Origin: Nitrospira sp.
Lineage (GTDB): Bacteria; Nitrospirota; Nitrospiria; Nitrospirales; Nitrospiraceae
DNA: 34,483 nt
NCBI GenBank assembly: GCA_022226935.1
Contig: CP092081.1
Coordinates: 1,737,237 to 1,771,719 of the forward strand
Direction of reading: 5' to 3'
Part shown: positions 34,004-34,483 of the stretch, one piece after another
Layout: every line of letters begins with the position of its first letter
How positions within the stretch are numbered: the first letter of the stretch is position 1
The notes under the pieces: model-generated
Seen by the model: only the letters and a program-made list of their open reading frames with translations
Databases searched by the model: none
Told to the model about the DNA's origin: nothing
Program-made: the position numbers and the translations under genes

Positions 34004-34372
34004 ATGAATCCCACGTTACAACGCGCTGTTACGAGTTTCTACAATCTGGTATACGAAGCCCAGACGTTTGCGACGACCATGTCTCGCATCGATACCGCTG
34101 AGCAGGAACATTATGCCGGGCGGATTGAAGGCCTCAATTGGGTCCTGGATCGCTGCCAGGAACTCGAGGATATGGACGCCAACATCACGCCGACGACGTT
34201 GCAACGCGTGCTGACGGAAGTGAAATCAGACTTGGACCATGAGCTCTCCGTGCAACGTCGGGAAAAGGGCCGACGGGCAGACGGACGCGAAGAGGCGCTG
34301 ACCTTCGTCGCGGACTATTTGTCCAGCCTGATCACGGCAACCGAGATCGAGTCCGCGAAAACCTCCGTGTAA
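34004..34372 (+). CDS. Small hypothetical helical protein (122 aa)
   Basis: A 122-aa charged, all-helical protein without membrane segments. It begins MNPTLQRAVTSFYNLVYEAQ and has a basic and acidic centre (LSVQRREKGRRADGREEALT). The pattern suggests a coiled-coil or helical-bundle protein; no family is recognised. The start ATG 34004 has AAGGAG five bases upstream and a TATAAT promoter close by, so it is very likely expressed. Confidence 0.8.
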   Translation: MNPTLQRAVTSFYNLVYEAQTFATTMSRIDTAEQEHYAGRIEGLNWVLDRCQELEDMDANITPTTLQRVLTEVKSDLDHELSVQRREKGRRADGREEALTFVADYLSSLITATEIESAKTSV

Positions 34373-34429
34373 CCGCCTGTCGATTGTCTCCAGGCTTATC
34401 CTTCGTTATGGCCTCCTCCGAGGGCGACT

Positions 34430-34483
34430 ATGGCCCGTGAGTGGATCATCTTCGCCATTTGTCTCGGCTTGGGAGGCCATATT
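34430..34483 (+). CDS. Start of a membrane protein gene, cut by the window end
   Basis: Eighteen codons from ATG 34430 read MAREWIIFAICLGLGGHI and run off the right edge. The segment looks like the first transmembrane helix of an inner-membrane protein. GAGGG lies five bases upstream. Product unknown; only the N-terminus is visible. Confidence 0.5.
   Translation, partial: MAREWIIFAICLGLGGHI

Noticed and set aside
1..34483. CRISPR array, IS element, prophage or integron
   Set aside because: No regularly spaced repeats, transposase, integrase or terminal inverted repeats were seen; all regions look like core chromosome.

Overview
The window looks like a chromosomal, origin-proximal segment of a GC-rich (about 58-60 %) Gram-negative-type bacterium. 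Gene order and protein style suggest the genus Nitrospira (Nitrospirota); this is inference from memory of such genomes, not a database match. Supporting observations are lipoprotein signals and an outer-membrane-type cell-envelope gene set. No phage, IS element or CRISPR array was seen.

Left part (1-11.6 kb, all genes on the minus strand): this is the classic rpmH-rnpA-yidD-yidC-mnmE-mnmG-rsmG-parA-parB block. It continues into two tandem bactofilin genes, the tRNA thiouridylase gene mnmA, and atpH, which sits at the left edge. A consensus sigma-70-type promoter (TTGACA-17-TATAAT) drives rpmH. Two perfect parS palindromes (TGTTCCACGTGGAACA) flank rsmG, and one of them overlaps the rsmG start codon. 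The block therefore combines ribosome/RNase P/tRNA-modification genes, membrane-protein insertion, chromosome segregation (ParABS) and a bactofilin cytoskeleton pair.

Middle (11.6-20.4 kb, plus strand): a spacer of about 420 bp with no convincing gene is followed by a YkuD-fold lipoprotein that lacks the catalytic cysteine. Next comes a tightly packed sugar-phosphate operon, pgi-pgl-glk-rpiA, whose last overlap (ATGA) leads into a large M1 aminopeptidase. Together these give glucose phosphorylation, G6P/F6P interconversion, the lactonase step of the oxidative pentose phosphate pathway, and ribose-5-P isomerisation.

20.4-24.7 kb: an ABC transporter (FtsX-like permease plus ATPase) is divergent from a TesA-like SGNH esterase lipoprotein, the same arrangement as ybbP-ybbA/tesA in E. 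coli. 24.7-28.6 kb holds a 58-aa membrane protein, a SWIM-zinc-finger/coiled-coil protein, a ChaN-like lipoprotein and an unassigned protein with a methyltransferase-like glycine motif.

28.7-33.1 kb: a moxR-DUF58-transglutaminase (TgpA-like) cluster. It is followed by a tRNA-Gly(GCC) gene on the minus strand with its own strong promoter, two small conserved-looking cytosolic proteins with recognisable promoters, and the first 18 codons of a membrane protein cut by the window end.
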